Shown piece by piece: positions 31,761-39,572 of a DNA stretch of 64,000 nucleotides. This stretch comes from Rhodococcus sp. 1168 (GTDB lineage: Bacteria > Actinomycetota > Actinomycetes > Mycobacteriales > Mycobacteriaceae). The stretch spans positions 1 to 64,000 of the forward strand of contig NZ_MKKY01000032.1 of NCBI RefSeq assembly GCF_002091955.1, in the 5' to 3' direction. The translations under genes and the position numbers were made by a program. The notes under the pieces are model-generated. The model worked only from the letters and a program-made list of their open reading frames with translations, ran no database searches and was not told the DNA's origin. Position 1 is the first letter of the stretch. Each line of letters opens with the position of its first letter.

Positions 31761-32705
31761 GTGCGACGCGTCTTACGTGGGACGGCGCTTGCAATTGCGT
31801 GGTCGATCCTGGTTTTCACCATCGCGATGCTGGCCGTTCGCCAACTGGGTGTGACGCAGATCACGCTAGTGGCGCTCGTGGTCGGAGCCCCCTACTTCGC
31901 GGTGATCGCCGCCGTGGCAGCGATCCTTTTCGCCGTGACGCGCTCACGCGTCGGTCTGGTCACCGCAGTGACGCTCGCGATCCTCCTCGTCGGCATCCAG
32001 ATCCCCCGGTTCATCGCAGACAACGCGACCGCCACCGGGCAGGACATCACCGTCCTGACGGTCAATGTCGCGCATGGTGATGCCGATGCCGCAGCGATCG
32101 TCGACGAGATCCGTACGAGCGATGCCGATCTTCTCGCCGTGCAAGAACTCACCCCCGCCGAGGTCGACGATCTCACCCGGGCCGGGATCGCCGATGTGCT
32201 GCCCTACAGCTTCACCGCCGCTCTCCCGGTCTCGGACGGCACCGGCTTGTGGAGCAAGACTCCTCTCACCGACGGCACTCGACTGTCCGACTTCGGTTTC
32301 GTACCGGTTCAGGCGAATACCGTCATCGGGAGCGTCGCGGTGACCGTGGTTGCGTTTCACGCCATGTCGCCTGCAACACCTCTCCACGCCGTGCAGTGGG
32401 CCGAGGACCTGGACCGGATGCGCGCCTTGATGGAGTCCTACCCGGGAACTGTGCTGATAGCTGGGGACTTCAACGCCACGGGCGATCACCGACAGTTCCG
32501 CGATCTGGCAAGCGCGGGCTTCGTCGACGCCGCCGGACGGGCGGGATCAGGATTGTTCCGCACTTTCCCCTCGAACCGTCCGCTGGCACAGCTCGACCAC
32601 GTGGTCACGAGCGACACGGTCGACGCGCTCGAGGTGCATCCCGTACCGATCCCCGATTCCGACCACCTCGCGGTGTCCGCGCGACTTCGACTGCCGGGCG
32701 CGTGA
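31761..32705 (+). CDS. Endonuclease/exonuclease/phosphatase family protein with three membrane helices
   Basis: 314 aa. Three N-terminal transmembrane helices (about residues 5-30, 35-60, 65-85) then an EEP domain: ITVLTVNVAHGDADAAAI, ADLLAVQELTP (catalytic Glu), VLIAGDFNATGDH (Asp/Asn) and DSDHLAVSARLRL (catalytic His). The catalytic domain is predicted outside the membrane. Actinobacterial relatives are membrane phosphodiesterase/phosphatase-like proteins of unknown substrate. GTG 31761 has CGGAGG at the right distance; the open frame reaches back to 31584 but overlaps the divergent small gene. Confidence 0.87.
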   Translation: MRRVLRGTALAIAWSILVFTIAMLAVRQLGVTQITLVALVVGAPYFAVIAAVAAILFAVTRSRVGLVTAVTLAILLVGIQIPRFIADNATATGQDITVLTVNVAHGDADAAAIVDEIRTSDADLLAVQELTPAEVDDLTRAGIADVLPYSFTAALPVSDGTGLWSKTPLTDGTRLSDFGFVPVQANTVIGSVAVTVVAFHAMSPATPLHAVQWAEDLDRMRALMESYPGTVLIAGDFNATGDHRQFRDLASAGFVDAAGRAGSGLFRTFPSNRPLAQLDHVVTSDTVDALEVHPVPIPDSDHLAVSARLRLPGA

Positions 32706-32706
32706 A

Positions 32707-34053
32707 CTAGAACCGCGGCAGCTCGAACACCGGCGGCGGAGGTAGCTGAAACTGTGGAAGCTTCAAGCCCGGCAGACCCGGGATCAGAGGCGGCGGCTCC
32801 GGTGGCGGTGCCGGAGCCGGAGCGGGCGTCGGGTCCTCGTATTGCGGCGCCTCGTAGGTCTCGACCGGTTCCGGCGCCGGAACCACCGGCTGGGGCGTCG
32901 GCCGGGGCACCATGGTCGTGGACGGTGCGGGGCGTGTAGTCGACGGCATGGTCGTCGTAGGTTCGACGTTGTCCGTGGGCGCACTTGTCGAGTTGTCGGA
33001 ATTGCCGTACCCGAGAGTGAGACCGAGGGCGGCGATGAGTCCCAACCCGCCCGCCACGAGCGCCGCGCCACGAACCTTTCGGGTGGACGTTGCAGGTTTG
33101 TCTACCGGCTCCGGGCTCAGCCACTCGGGGGCACCGGAGAGCGCCAACGACGACGCGGCCTCGGTGGCCAGGTTCTCCACCGGCGTCGCGAGCAGGGCGG
33201 CTCCCTTGGCTGCGACCGACTCGGGATCACCAGGCGTCACCACTGGCAGTCCGGTCCACGACCCGATGATGGTCTCGACCAACGGAATGCGAGCGCCACC
33301 GCCGATCAGGAACACGGCATCGACGTACTGCGGTGATCGAGTCAGCACATCCCGAAGCAACCGTGCCGAGTACTCGATAGGGACCGTGACGAGCGCCTCG
33401 AACGCCTCACGGGAGATGAGGATGACGCCGCTGTCACCCGGAAGGCAGACTGCGCCGTTGACGGACAGTTGCTCCTTCGCGATACGGCACCGGCTGGTGA
33501 ACTCGGCGATACCGAGTGCTGGAGGTGGCTCTGCACCGCGCCTGGCGAGTTGGTTGTCGCAGATGAGTCGATCGAAATCGTCACCGCTGATGTCGGTGGT
33601 CCGTTCGGCCAGCAGCACGTCGCCGGTCGCGCGATCGATCACGCTGATGGTCAGACCCGAGCTGCCCAGGTCGTATAGCCCGATAGTGCCGAAGTTGCCC
33701 AGCTCGCCGGAGGCTTCCAGATAGGCCAGAGCTGCTCTGGCCTCGGGGACGAGCCGGTAGTTGTAGAGACGTTGGTTCGCCATCGCTTGCTGAATCTCAC
33801 CGAACTGCTGCTGATCGCGGTAGGCGACGCCGGTCGCCTCGACTTCGGGGCATCCGTTGCGCTGCGAGAGGACCACACCGATCGACTCGGCGGCTACATC
33901 TTCCGCGCAGTCCTGCCAGTAGGCATCGACCGTGTCACTGAAGAAGTCGAGCCCTTGACTGTCTGCTTGCTCGCCTGCCGAGTACAGCCGCAAGTCGGGA
34001 CGAGCCATCCGGACGGCGCTCGACCCCACCGAAACACCGAGAACCTCAGTCAT
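32707..34053 (-). CDS. Membrane-anchored Hsp70-like protein with proline-rich tail (paralogue 3)
   Basis: 448 aa. MTEVLGVSVGSSAVRMARPD (phosphate-1), GLYDLGSSGLTISVIDRATG (phosphate-2) and AVFLIGGGARIPLVETI (adenosine motif) define the ATPase domain (about 1-290). One transmembrane helix lies at about 340-360 (AALVAGGLGLIAALGLTLGYG), followed by a Thr/Pro-rich tail ending PPLIPGLPGLKLPQFQLPP, nearly the same terminal motif as the paralogue at 10032. No substrate-binding domain. ATG 34053 starts the conserved fold. The stop lies one base after the stop of the convergent phosphodiesterase gene. Confidence 0.85.
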   Translation of the reverse strand: MTEVLGVSVGSSAVRMARPDLRLYSAGEQADSQGLDFFSDTVDAYWQDCAEDVAAESIGVVLSQRNGCPEVEATGVAYRDQQQFGEIQQAMANQRLYNYRLVPEARAALAYLEASGELGNFGTIGLYDLGSSGLTISVIDRATGDVLLAERTTDISGDDFDRLICDNQLARRGAEPPPALGIAEFTSRCRIAKEQLSVNGAVCLPGDSGVILISREAFEALVTVPIEYSARLLRDVLTRSPQYVDAVFLIGGGARIPLVETIIGSWTGLPVVTPGDPESVAAKGAALLATPVENLATEAASSLALSGAPEWLSPEPVDKPATSTRKVRGAALVAGGLGLIAALGLTLGYGNSDNSTSAPTDNVEPTTTMPSTTRPAPSTTMVPRPTPQPVVPAPEPVETYEAPQYEDPTPAPAPAPPPEPPPLIPGLPGLKLPQFQLPPPPVFELPRF

Positions 34054-34200
34054 GACCTGCCTTACTTGGATGCGCACGTATCGAGCGCACGCCACTGGGA
34101 CTCGCCACAGAAAGAGATATGACTATCCACTTTCGGTGCCCCACTCGGCAATACTGTAGCGCGGCCGTTGCTCGATGGCGATCGCCGTAACGTAGACCCC

Positions 34201-34704
34201 GTGCATATCCTCTTCGTTTGTACAGGCAACATCTGCCGCTCCCCTACCGCCGAACGTCTGGCTCTGGCGTACGCCGCCGAAGGCGGGTTGGCGTTGACCG
34301 CCTCCAGTGCCGGGACCCACGGCTTGACCGGTCACCCCATGGACCAACCCGCTGCCACCGTCTTGCGCCAACTGGGCGGAGACGACGAGGGCTTCGTCGC
34401 GCGACGCATCTCCCCTCGCATGGTGGAGGAAGCGGACCTGATCCTGACCATGACGAGCCGTCACCGCGACGCAGTGCTGGGCATCGCGCCGCGCAGGCTG
34501 CGCCGGACGTTCACGTTGCTCGAGGCTGCAGAACTCGCGCGGTCTTCCGGAGCCACCTCCCTCGACCAGATCGCCGACGCCCGAGCAAAACACTCGGTAT
34601 CGACCTTGGACATCGAGGATCCGTACAAGCGGGCGCACGAGATGTACGAGGAAATCGGACAGCAAATAGCCGATACTCTGCCCGAAATACTTCGGTTGAT
34701 ATGA
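34201..34704 (+). CDS. Low-molecular-weight protein-tyrosine phosphatase
   Basis: 167 aa. The P-loop FVCTGNICRSPTAER (Cys7, Arg13) starts at the N-terminus and the general-acid Asp is in LDIEDPYKRA near the C-terminus, the complete catalytic set of the family. Length is normal. Such enzymes dephosphorylate Wzc-type tyrosine kinases in capsule synthesis, or are secreted effectors in mycobacteria. A Wzc-like kinase is encoded at 50184-51692, a plausible partner though not adjacent. The start is GTG 34201. Confidence 0.92.
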   Translation: MHILFVCTGNICRSPTAERLALAYAAEGGLALTASSAGTHGLTGHPMDQPAATVLRQLGGDDEGFVARRISPRMVEEADLILTMTSRHRDAVLGIAPRRLRRTFTLLEAAELARSSGATSLDQIADARAKHSVSTLDIEDPYKRAHEMYEEIGQQIADTLPEILRLI

Positions 34705-34830
34705 CTCGCGGTCCGTTTGTATCCCACTCGGGCGGTTGGCTTGACCACGGGATACGCGTTAACGGTCAAACGTACGGTCCGGTATCTTTCGGGTAGGAAA
34801 TTTGCCATCACATGATGCAAGATGTGACTC

Positions 34831-35052
34831 ATGCCGATGTATCAGGTCAGAACCGAGGACGAAGTACTCGCCGAAGCCGAGCTTGCGACCGACAGCAAAG
34901 CGATGACATGGGCTGTCCGCATGACGACCGTGCACCGTAAGGTGCTCCGCGGGCGGCGATGGCAGGGCCACCGACTCGTGGGCGGCGTATGGGAGCACCG
35001 ATTCGGCGGAGGCCGCCGTACCGCAGCACGCGGCGATGCCGCTGCCGGCTGA
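34831..35052 (+). CDS. Small hypothetical protein
   Basis: 73 aa, no recognised domain. The N-terminal half (MYQVRTEDEVLAEAELATDS) is acidic and the C-terminal half (RKVLRGRRWQGHRLVGGVW) basic. Codon use has the G/C-rich third positions expected here. ATG 34831 lacks a strong ribosome site. It might be a small DNA- or RNA-binding protein, but this is a guess. Confidence 0.45.
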   Translation: MPMYQVRTEDEVLAEAELATDSKAMTWAVRMTTVHRKVLRGRRWQGHRLVGGVWEHRFGGGRRTAARGDAAAG

Positions 35053-35138
35053 GCGTCACTCACTCTTTCTGCGGTAGCGTTCGCAGGTCATTTCCGCGGT
35101 AACTCGGCCGGCGGGAACCGGAGTGAGGGTTGATCTAC

Positions 35139-35540
35139 ATGCGCGACAAAGTCATCGCGGTATCGGCGGTGGCAATCGCAGGTGTCGCAGGAGCCGTCGG
35201 ACTGACCATCGGAGCGCTGGGCGGAGCGTTCGCCGATACGACCTCCACGGTGCAACCCCCGGCCCTGCGATCGGATCTGAGCTCCGCTGCGCGCGCCGCT
35301 CCGTCCACCGGCATCCTCGTCCCGCCGTCGCCGACATGGAAGGTGGCGGTGCCCACGACGCCCAAACCCACCACGACTACCCAGACCGCCACGACGCCGC
35401 CCACGCCTTCAGGCATGACGACTGCCAAGGCCCCCGCCGCGAGTACTGCCGAGTCGTCGTCGGCGAGTACGCCTCGCAGCAACGCCCGCCAACAGCCGCG
35501 CGCATCCTCCGCGAAAACCGAGACCACACCGAAGCGCTGA
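35139..35540 (+). CDS. Secreted or membrane-anchored Thr/Pro/Ser-rich small protein
   Basis: 133 aa. A signal peptide or anchor lies at residues 1-35 (VIAVSAVAIAGVAGAVGLTIGALGGAFA), followed by a low-complexity Thr/Pro/Ala/Ser-rich region (PTTPKPTTTTQTATTPPTPSG). ATG 35139 is preceded by GGAGTGAGGG. The composition suggests an extended, possibly glycosylated cell-wall segment. No homologous family recognised. It is convergent with the gene that ends at 35558. Confidence 0.6.
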   Translation: MRDKVIAVSAVAIAGVAGAVGLTIGALGGAFADTTSTVQPPALRSDLSSAARAAPSTGILVPPSPTWKVAVPTTPKPTTTTQTATTPPTPSGMTTAKAPAASTAESSSASTPRSNARQQPRASSAKTETTPKR

Positions 35541-35557
35541 GGGATTCCGTCTTCGCC

Positions 35558-36502
35558 TCAGGCAGGGGTGAATCCGATTTCCGATATCTCGGATGCGAAT
35601 CCGGATGTCGCGGGTGCAAGCTCGGACACCCACACCAGCACCGCACGTGAGCCCGGAACCACCTCGGTGGGGATGGTCGTCACACCGCGTCCGGTGACAG
35701 CGGACCCGAGGACGCGCGTCGAGCTCAGCGTGCCGTTCGGTTCCGGTGGCGTCCGGATCTCCACGGTCGTACCGGCCACCGGGGTCGAAACCCAGACCTC
35801 GTCGAAGTCCACCTGATAAGCGAAGTTCACGACAAGGCCGATTCCATTGTTGGTCGTGCCGAAGGGGCTTCGGTAATCGTCCGTGGACCATGCGGTCGCC
35901 GGGTTCGCGTCGATGGCCAGTCGGGCATCTTCTGGGTTGTCCGGGCTGCGCACCGCGGACCACACCTCGGCACCGACCGGCAGAATCGGTGCCGGCGGCG
36001 GTTTGGTCGGCATCGCCGACGGCAGTTCCGGCGCCGCGGCCACGTTGGATACGTCGCCGAGGTTGTTCGCCAGCATCGTCGTGGACAGTAACCACCCCAT
36101 CAAGCCGAAGGCCGCGACCGCTGCGACTGCAGCGAGCACCCACGTCAACTGTCGACGTGGCCCTGCGGCATCGGCGTCGGGTGGTGCCTCGGCCGGTGGA
36201 GCGAACGGACGGCGAGACCCTAGCTCCTCGATCACCGCGACGTACGGCGTCGTTTCCAGAACGTCGAACTGTCCGTCCCTTCGCCGTCCGTGCGCACGCG
36301 CGGTCTCGATGAATTTTCCAATCGCGTCAGGGCTCGGGTCGTGGGTCTGAATTACCGCGATCCGGAACAGCGATAGGGAAAAGTCACGACCAGATGTCAG
36401 GTCTTTGGCACGCCAGCGGGCACCCCAGCCGATGGACGGGCGACGCTGCAGCAATCGATACCGGTCCGCAACCACGGCACCGGGCACCTGCGAAGCATTC
36501 AC
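35558..36502 (-). CDS. Membrane protein with degenerate kinase lobe and discoidin-like external domain
   Basis: 314 aa. Residues about 10-100 look like the remnant of a Ser/Thr-kinase N-lobe (VADRYRLLQRRPSIGWGARWRAKDL) without catalytic residues. A transmembrane helix follows at about 120-142 (LTWVLAAVAAVAAFGLMGWLL), then an external F5/8 type C (discoidin)-like beta domain (about 180-314: AIDANPATAWSTDDY, GLVVNFAYQVDFDEVWVSTP). The same pairing occurs at the C-terminus of mycobacterial MviN/MurJ, so this may be a free-standing regulator binding phosphopeptides inside and glycans outside. GTG 36502 with GGAGG 7 nt upstream is chosen over GTG 36514. Confidence 0.7.
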   Translation of the reverse strand: MNASQVPGAVVADRYRLLQRRPSIGWGARWRAKDLTSGRDFSLSLFRIAVIQTHDPSPDAIGKFIETARAHGRRRDGQFDVLETTPYVAVIEELGSRRPFAPPAEAPPDADAAGPRRQLTWVLAAVAAVAAFGLMGWLLSTTMLANNLGDVSNVAAAPELPSAMPTKPPPAPILPVGAEVWSAVRSPDNPEDARLAIDANPATAWSTDDYRSPFGTTNNGIGLVVNFAYQVDFDEVWVSTPVAGTTVEIRTPPEPNGTLSSTRVLGSAVTGRGVTTIPTEVVPGSRAVLVWVSELAPATSGFASEISEIGFTPA

Positions 36503-36601
36503 TTGCGCCTCCACCCTCGGACTATGTCCCGATGGAGCGATTGTGCTACTTCACAATGTGCATGTCATGGCATTGACCGAAGTCGGGTAGTGCCACTCCG
36601 G

Positions 36602-37081
36602 TCAAACAGAAACAGTTGCGTCCCAGATGAGGCGGACTGTCGTGCCGTCGTGGTCGGACGTCACGGCCGTGGTGTCCGCGAGAGCATGCATCAGGGGGAC
36701 ACCCCGTCCACGGGTGGCGTCGGGCGCATGGACAGCCCACTCACCGTGGTCGCAGACGACCACTTCGATGGAACCGGTCGACGGAACGAACTGCGCATGC
36801 AGGTCCAGCGTGCCCGGTTCGGCTGCATCGGAGTACGCGTGCTCGACGGAATTGGCCAGCGCCTCGTAGGTTGCCAATACCACGTCGTAGGCACGGTTGG
36901 GGTCGACGGCGAGACCGGTCAGCCACTGGCTCAGTGCGATCCGGAGTGCGGACGCTCGATCCGGCACGGCGGCTTCCCCATCGAAGTCCAGATTCATGGC
37001 ATCCTCGAGTCGCGGGCCGGAGTTCGGTTCGGTGGCAGGAGGGACCAGAGGGTCGCTCCCACCGAACACAATTGCCATCAT
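36602..37081 (-). CDS. RsbW-like anti-sigma factor / GHKL ATP-binding protein
   Basis: 159 aa. A HATPase fold with N-box YEALANSVEHAY, G1 box VVCDHGEW and G2 box GRGVPLMHALAD, without a histidine-kinase dimerisation domain. This is the size and pattern of RsbW/SpoIIAB-type serine kinases that hold a sigma factor and phosphorylate an STAS antagonist. The next upstream gene on the strand encodes an STAS protein, the expected partner. ATG 37081 or 37078, with GGAG upstream. No sigma-factor gene is adjacent. Confidence 0.83.
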   Translation of the reverse strand: MMAIVFGGSDPLVPPATEPNSGPRLEDAMNLDFDGEAAVPDRASALRIALSQWLTGLAVDPNRAYDVVLATYEALANSVEHAYSDAAEPGTLDLHAQFVPSTGSIEVVVCDHGEWAVHAPDATRGRGVPLMHALADTTAVTSDHDGTTVRLIWDATVSV

Positions 37082-37102
37082 TGCTCCGTCATACCCAAAG
37101 CG

Positions 37103-37483
37103 TCAGGATTTACCCACCTGAAGCGCATCCAGCGCCTCCTCTACCGTCGCGAAGATTCCGAATAGCTGATCGAGCCCGATCAGCGTCAGTGGCCGGCCCG
37201 TGGCTGGGCCGTCCGCGACCACGGCAAATCCTGCCGTGTCACCGAGTTTCTGATGCGTGGAGGCCAGCAGCGACATTCCCGCAGAAGCTAGGAATCCGAC
37301 GTTGGAAAGATCGATGACGAGGGCTGTCGGCTGCTTCCCGCAGACCAACTCCACCGATTCCGTCAGCTGCGGCGCGGTCACCAAATCGAGCTCACCGGAG
37401 ACCGTCACGATGGCCGCAGTGCCACGCCACTGAACAGCCACGTCGAAATGTTGAGGGCCGAGCCCTGACTCGTCAAGCGTCAC
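37103..37483 (-). CDS. STAS-domain anti-sigma factor antagonist (RsbV-like)
   Basis: 126 aa. The STAS fold begins at HFDVAVQWRGTAAIVTVSGELDLVTA, and the phosphorylatable-Ser segment is LSNVGFLASAGMSLL. It would be phosphorylated by the RsbW-like kinase encoded 22 bp downstream and release a sigma factor when unphosphorylated. GTG 37483 is chosen because the preceding in-frame codons up to 37555 show no family similarity; TTG 37492 is an alternative. A GGGTAT hexamer (minus strand 37500-37495), like the -10 of SigB/SigF-type promoters, lies just upstream, but no matching -35 box was found. Confidence 0.8.
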   Translation of the reverse strand: MTLDESGLGPQHFDVAVQWRGTAAIVTVSGELDLVTAPQLTESVELVCGKQPTALVIDLSNVGFLASAGMSLLASTHQKLGDTAGFAVVADGPATGRPLTLIGLDQLFGIFATVEEALDALQVGKS

Positions 37484-37592
37484 AGTCGACAAACATACCC
37501 GAGGAACGCAAGTCCCCTCATCTGGTGTGATTCTCGACGCCGGACGCTCTCTCACCTGGCGTCGCTGCCGATTCGCACTAGGGTGAAATGCG

Positions 37593-37970
37593 ATGAGCTA
37601 CGACAGATTTCCTTCCACCGTCGCGGTAGCCGTCGGCGGTGCGTTCGGGGCGATGGTCCGCTACGAAATCTGGGATCGACGCGAGTCCGCGCGATGGCTT
37701 CTGCTGAGCACGTTCTCGATCAACGTGGTCGGGTGCCTACTCCTCGGTGCCGCGTTGGGCTACCTGTCGGGCCGCGCAGCGCCGATCCTGCGGCCCCTCG
37801 TCATCGGGACGTCCTGCGGTTTCACCACTTTCAGCTTCTATGCGCTGCAGGGAGTCACGCATGACGATGCTTGGAATTCGGTCGTCTACATCGTGGTGAC
37901 GCCCATCGTGGCCGTCGCAGCGCTCGGTATCGGCGCGCTCATCACTCGCCCCCACGAGTCCGTCGGATGA
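37593..37970 (+). CDS. crcB: Fluoride channel CrcB/Fluc, subunit 1
   Basis: 125 aa with four transmembrane helices. Family motifs present: GGAFGAMVRYEI (N-terminal GGxxGAxxRY), INVVGCLLLG (Asn on TM2) and TSCGFTTFSFYA (the Phe-box on TM3). Fluc proteins are dual-topology dimers or heterodimers exporting F-. The start codon of a second crcB-like gene overlaps its stop (ATGA). No fluoride-riboswitch-like leader is obvious in the short region upstream. Confidence 0.92.
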   Translation: MSYDRFPSTVAVAVGGAFGAMVRYEIWDRRESARWLLLSTFSINVVGCLLLGAALGYLSGRAAPILRPLVIGTSCGFTTFSFYALQGVTHDDAWNSVVYIVVTPIVAVAALGIGALITRPHESVG

Positions 37971-38329
37971 CCGTGCTGCTCCTCGTCGCCCTCGGTGGCG
38001 CGTGCGGAGCACTCGCGCATTACGTGATCACCGGCTCGGTCACCGACAGTCGACGGGTCCTCCTGCTGACGATGGTCTCCTGCGGAGCACTCGGACTGAT
38101 AGCGGCCGCGACGCCCCCGCAGTGGGTCCTCGGCCTCGCAGGCTTCGGCTTCCTCGCCTCGCTGGCGCCGATGTCCTCGGTTGCTCTGCTGACCGTCGGG
38201 TACGCGCGCCGACGCCGGTTTCGAGTGGCGGCACTTTTTCTCACCGCCAATGTCGTAGGTGCGATCGCCTGCGCGATGCTCGGGTTCCTACTGTGGAAGT
38301 CCGGTGTCACGCTCTACGACAAACTCTGA
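37967..38329 (+). CDS. Divergent CrcB/Fluc subunit 2
   Basis: 120 aa with four transmembrane helices and the opening LVALGGACGALAHYVI. The Phe-box of TM3 is not conserved (GFLASLAPMSSVALLTV in place of FTTFSxF), and the NVVG motif appears only in the last helix (TANVVGAIACAML). In Fluc heterodimers each subunit can lose one half of the pore features, so this is probably the inverted partner of the upstream protein. Confidence 0.85.
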   Translation: MTVLLLVALGGACGALAHYVITGSVTDSRRVLLLTMVSCGALGLIAAATPPQWVLGLAGFGFLASLAPMSSVALLTVGYARRRRFRVAALFLTANVVGAIACAMLGFLLWKSGVTLYDKL

Positions 38330-38334
38330 CCCGC

Positions 38335-38901
38335 TCAGACGTTGCCGCATCCGCCCTGCACGCCGGCTTTGACGAAGCCCGCAATCTGATAGAGGTAGGT
38401 GTACTCCCATTGCACGAGCGAGAAGTCATAGGTGCGTGGGACCGGACGCATGGTGACCTCGCCGTCGAAGCACTGCCCGAAGATGAATCGAGAGCGCGGC
38501 AGATGGTAGCGCCAGCTCACGACGATGACATGTTTCCAGCCACGTTCCTGCGCAAGCTGCTGGGTGAAAATGGCTTCCCCACGAGTCGTACTGGGGACGG
38601 GATCGACACACAGCACGGTGTATTTCGACGTCTTCTTGTCGCAATACTTCTTCATCACCGGATCCTTGGCACCGTATGGATCCGACAGCACCACCGTGTC
38701 GGCAACACCTTGCTCGGCCAGGGACACACCGTACGCCTCACGGCCGTCGTGCTCACCGCCCAGAACGATGATCGCGTCCGCAGAGGCCACCGGGTCGATC
38801 GCAGCCCTAGTGAACGTCAGGTATCCGCCGAATCCGATCAATGAGACAAGTAGCACCGGAAGCATGATGGCAACAATGACCAAAGGGCTCCGGCGAATCA
38901 C
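38335..38901 (-). CDS. YdcF/SanA (DUF218) family protein
   Basis: 188 aa. One N-terminal transmembrane helix (about 8-30) and a DUF218 domain: ADAIIVLGGEHDGREAYGVSLAEQGVADTVVLSD, STTRGEAIF, then HVIVVSWRYHLPRSRFIFGQCF. Proteins of this family are involved in envelope functions (SanA affects vancomycin permeability), but no biochemical reaction is established. The start is GTG 38901. Four Cys in the external part may form disulfides. Confidence 0.85.
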   Translation of the reverse strand: MIRRSPLVIVAIMLPVLLVSLIGFGGYLTFTRAAIDPVASADAIIVLGGEHDGREAYGVSLAEQGVADTVVLSDPYGAKDPVMKKYCDKKTSKYTVLCVDPVPSTTRGEAIFTQQLAQERGWKHVIVVSWRYHLPRSRFIFGQCFDGEVTMRPVPRTYDFSLVQWEYTYLYQIAGFVKAGVQGGCGNV

Positions 38902-39264
38902 ACCTCGAGCCTAATCAGCTAGGCCGACCGGTGCATTTTCAGCGACCAACGTCACCTTGTGGGGTGGCCGTTTCGGGATGCCCACCGACCGCTTGAATGG
39001 GCCATTCACGCGTTGGGAGCCGACCTCCCCGCTTGAATGGACCACCGAAGTCATCAGATCGTATGAATGTCACATTGAAGCGATGGGTGGGCCGCCGAAA
39101 CCGCCCGACCTCCCCGCTTGAATGGACCACCGAAGTCATCAGATCGTATGAATGTCACATTGAAGCGATGGGTGGGCCGCCGAAACCGCCCGACCTCCCC
39201 GCTTGAATGGACCATTCACGCGCAAAACCGGCCGCCGAAAACGGCAACCGGTCGCGCGAAGGAC
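38902..39264. other. Non-coding interval holding a tandem-repeat array
   Basis: About 360 bp between the YdcF gene and a small membrane protein gene, occupied mainly by the 85-bp repeat array described separately. Open frames across it follow the repeat and have no start with a ribosome site, so I do not call a gene. Confidence 0.6.
38991..39221. repeat. 85-bp tandem repeats with TGAATGG-N-CCATTCA palindromes at the ends
   Basis: Two identical 85-bp units (39021-39105 and 39106-39190), followed by a partial third (39191-39214). Each unit begins CGACCTCCCCGCTTGAATGG. At both outer ends the GAATGG runs into a palindrome (TGAATGG G CCATTCA at about 38994-39008; TGAATGG A CCATTCA at about 39204-39218) and then CACGCG, while inner units have GAATGGACCACCG instead. 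The array looks like a palindromic element interrupted and duplicated by an internal insertion. Confidence 0.9.
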
Positions 39265-39465
39265 CTACTGGCTCGGCTGCGGCAGGTTGCAGTCCGTGAC
39301 CTTCGGGTTGACGCCTGCGTAGTTGAGCGGGCCTGCGACGACCGTGAGAGCGATAGTGCCGACACCTGCACAGTTCTCGGGCGCACTGGAGACGTATCCG
39401 CGTTGGAATACTGCGATACCTCCAACCACGAGCCATATAAGGACGATCAGAGTGACGAACCGCAT
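39265..39465 (-). CDS. Small membrane protein
   Basis: 66 aa. One N-terminal helix (MRFVTLIVLIWLVVGGIAVF) then a short external part with two Cys (ENCAGVGTIALTVVAGPLNY, VTDCNLPQP) that could form a disulfide. ATG 39465 with GGAGGGG upstream, a strong site. I recall very similar short proteins in Rhodococcus and mycobacteria, always unnamed. Confidence 0.7.
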   Translation of the reverse strand: MRFVTLIVLIWLVVGGIAVFQRGYVSSAPENCAGVGTIALTVVAGPLNYAGVNPKVTDCNLPQPSQ

Positions 39466-39572
39466 GATGAAACCCCTCCCGTAGCCGACCGTCGGCTACC
39501 GCGAACGAACATATACCCCCACGATCGGGCCCCAAACCCTCTGCGCTGCCGGGAAAACCACCTATCAGCAGA

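Noticed and set aside
37556..37592. Fluoride riboswitch before crcB
   Set aside because: The intergenic space is only about 40-110 bp and lacks a recognisable pseudoknot pattern.
38991..39221. CRISPR array
   Set aside because: The 85-bp units are contiguous and identical with no variable spacers, and no cas gene is present.
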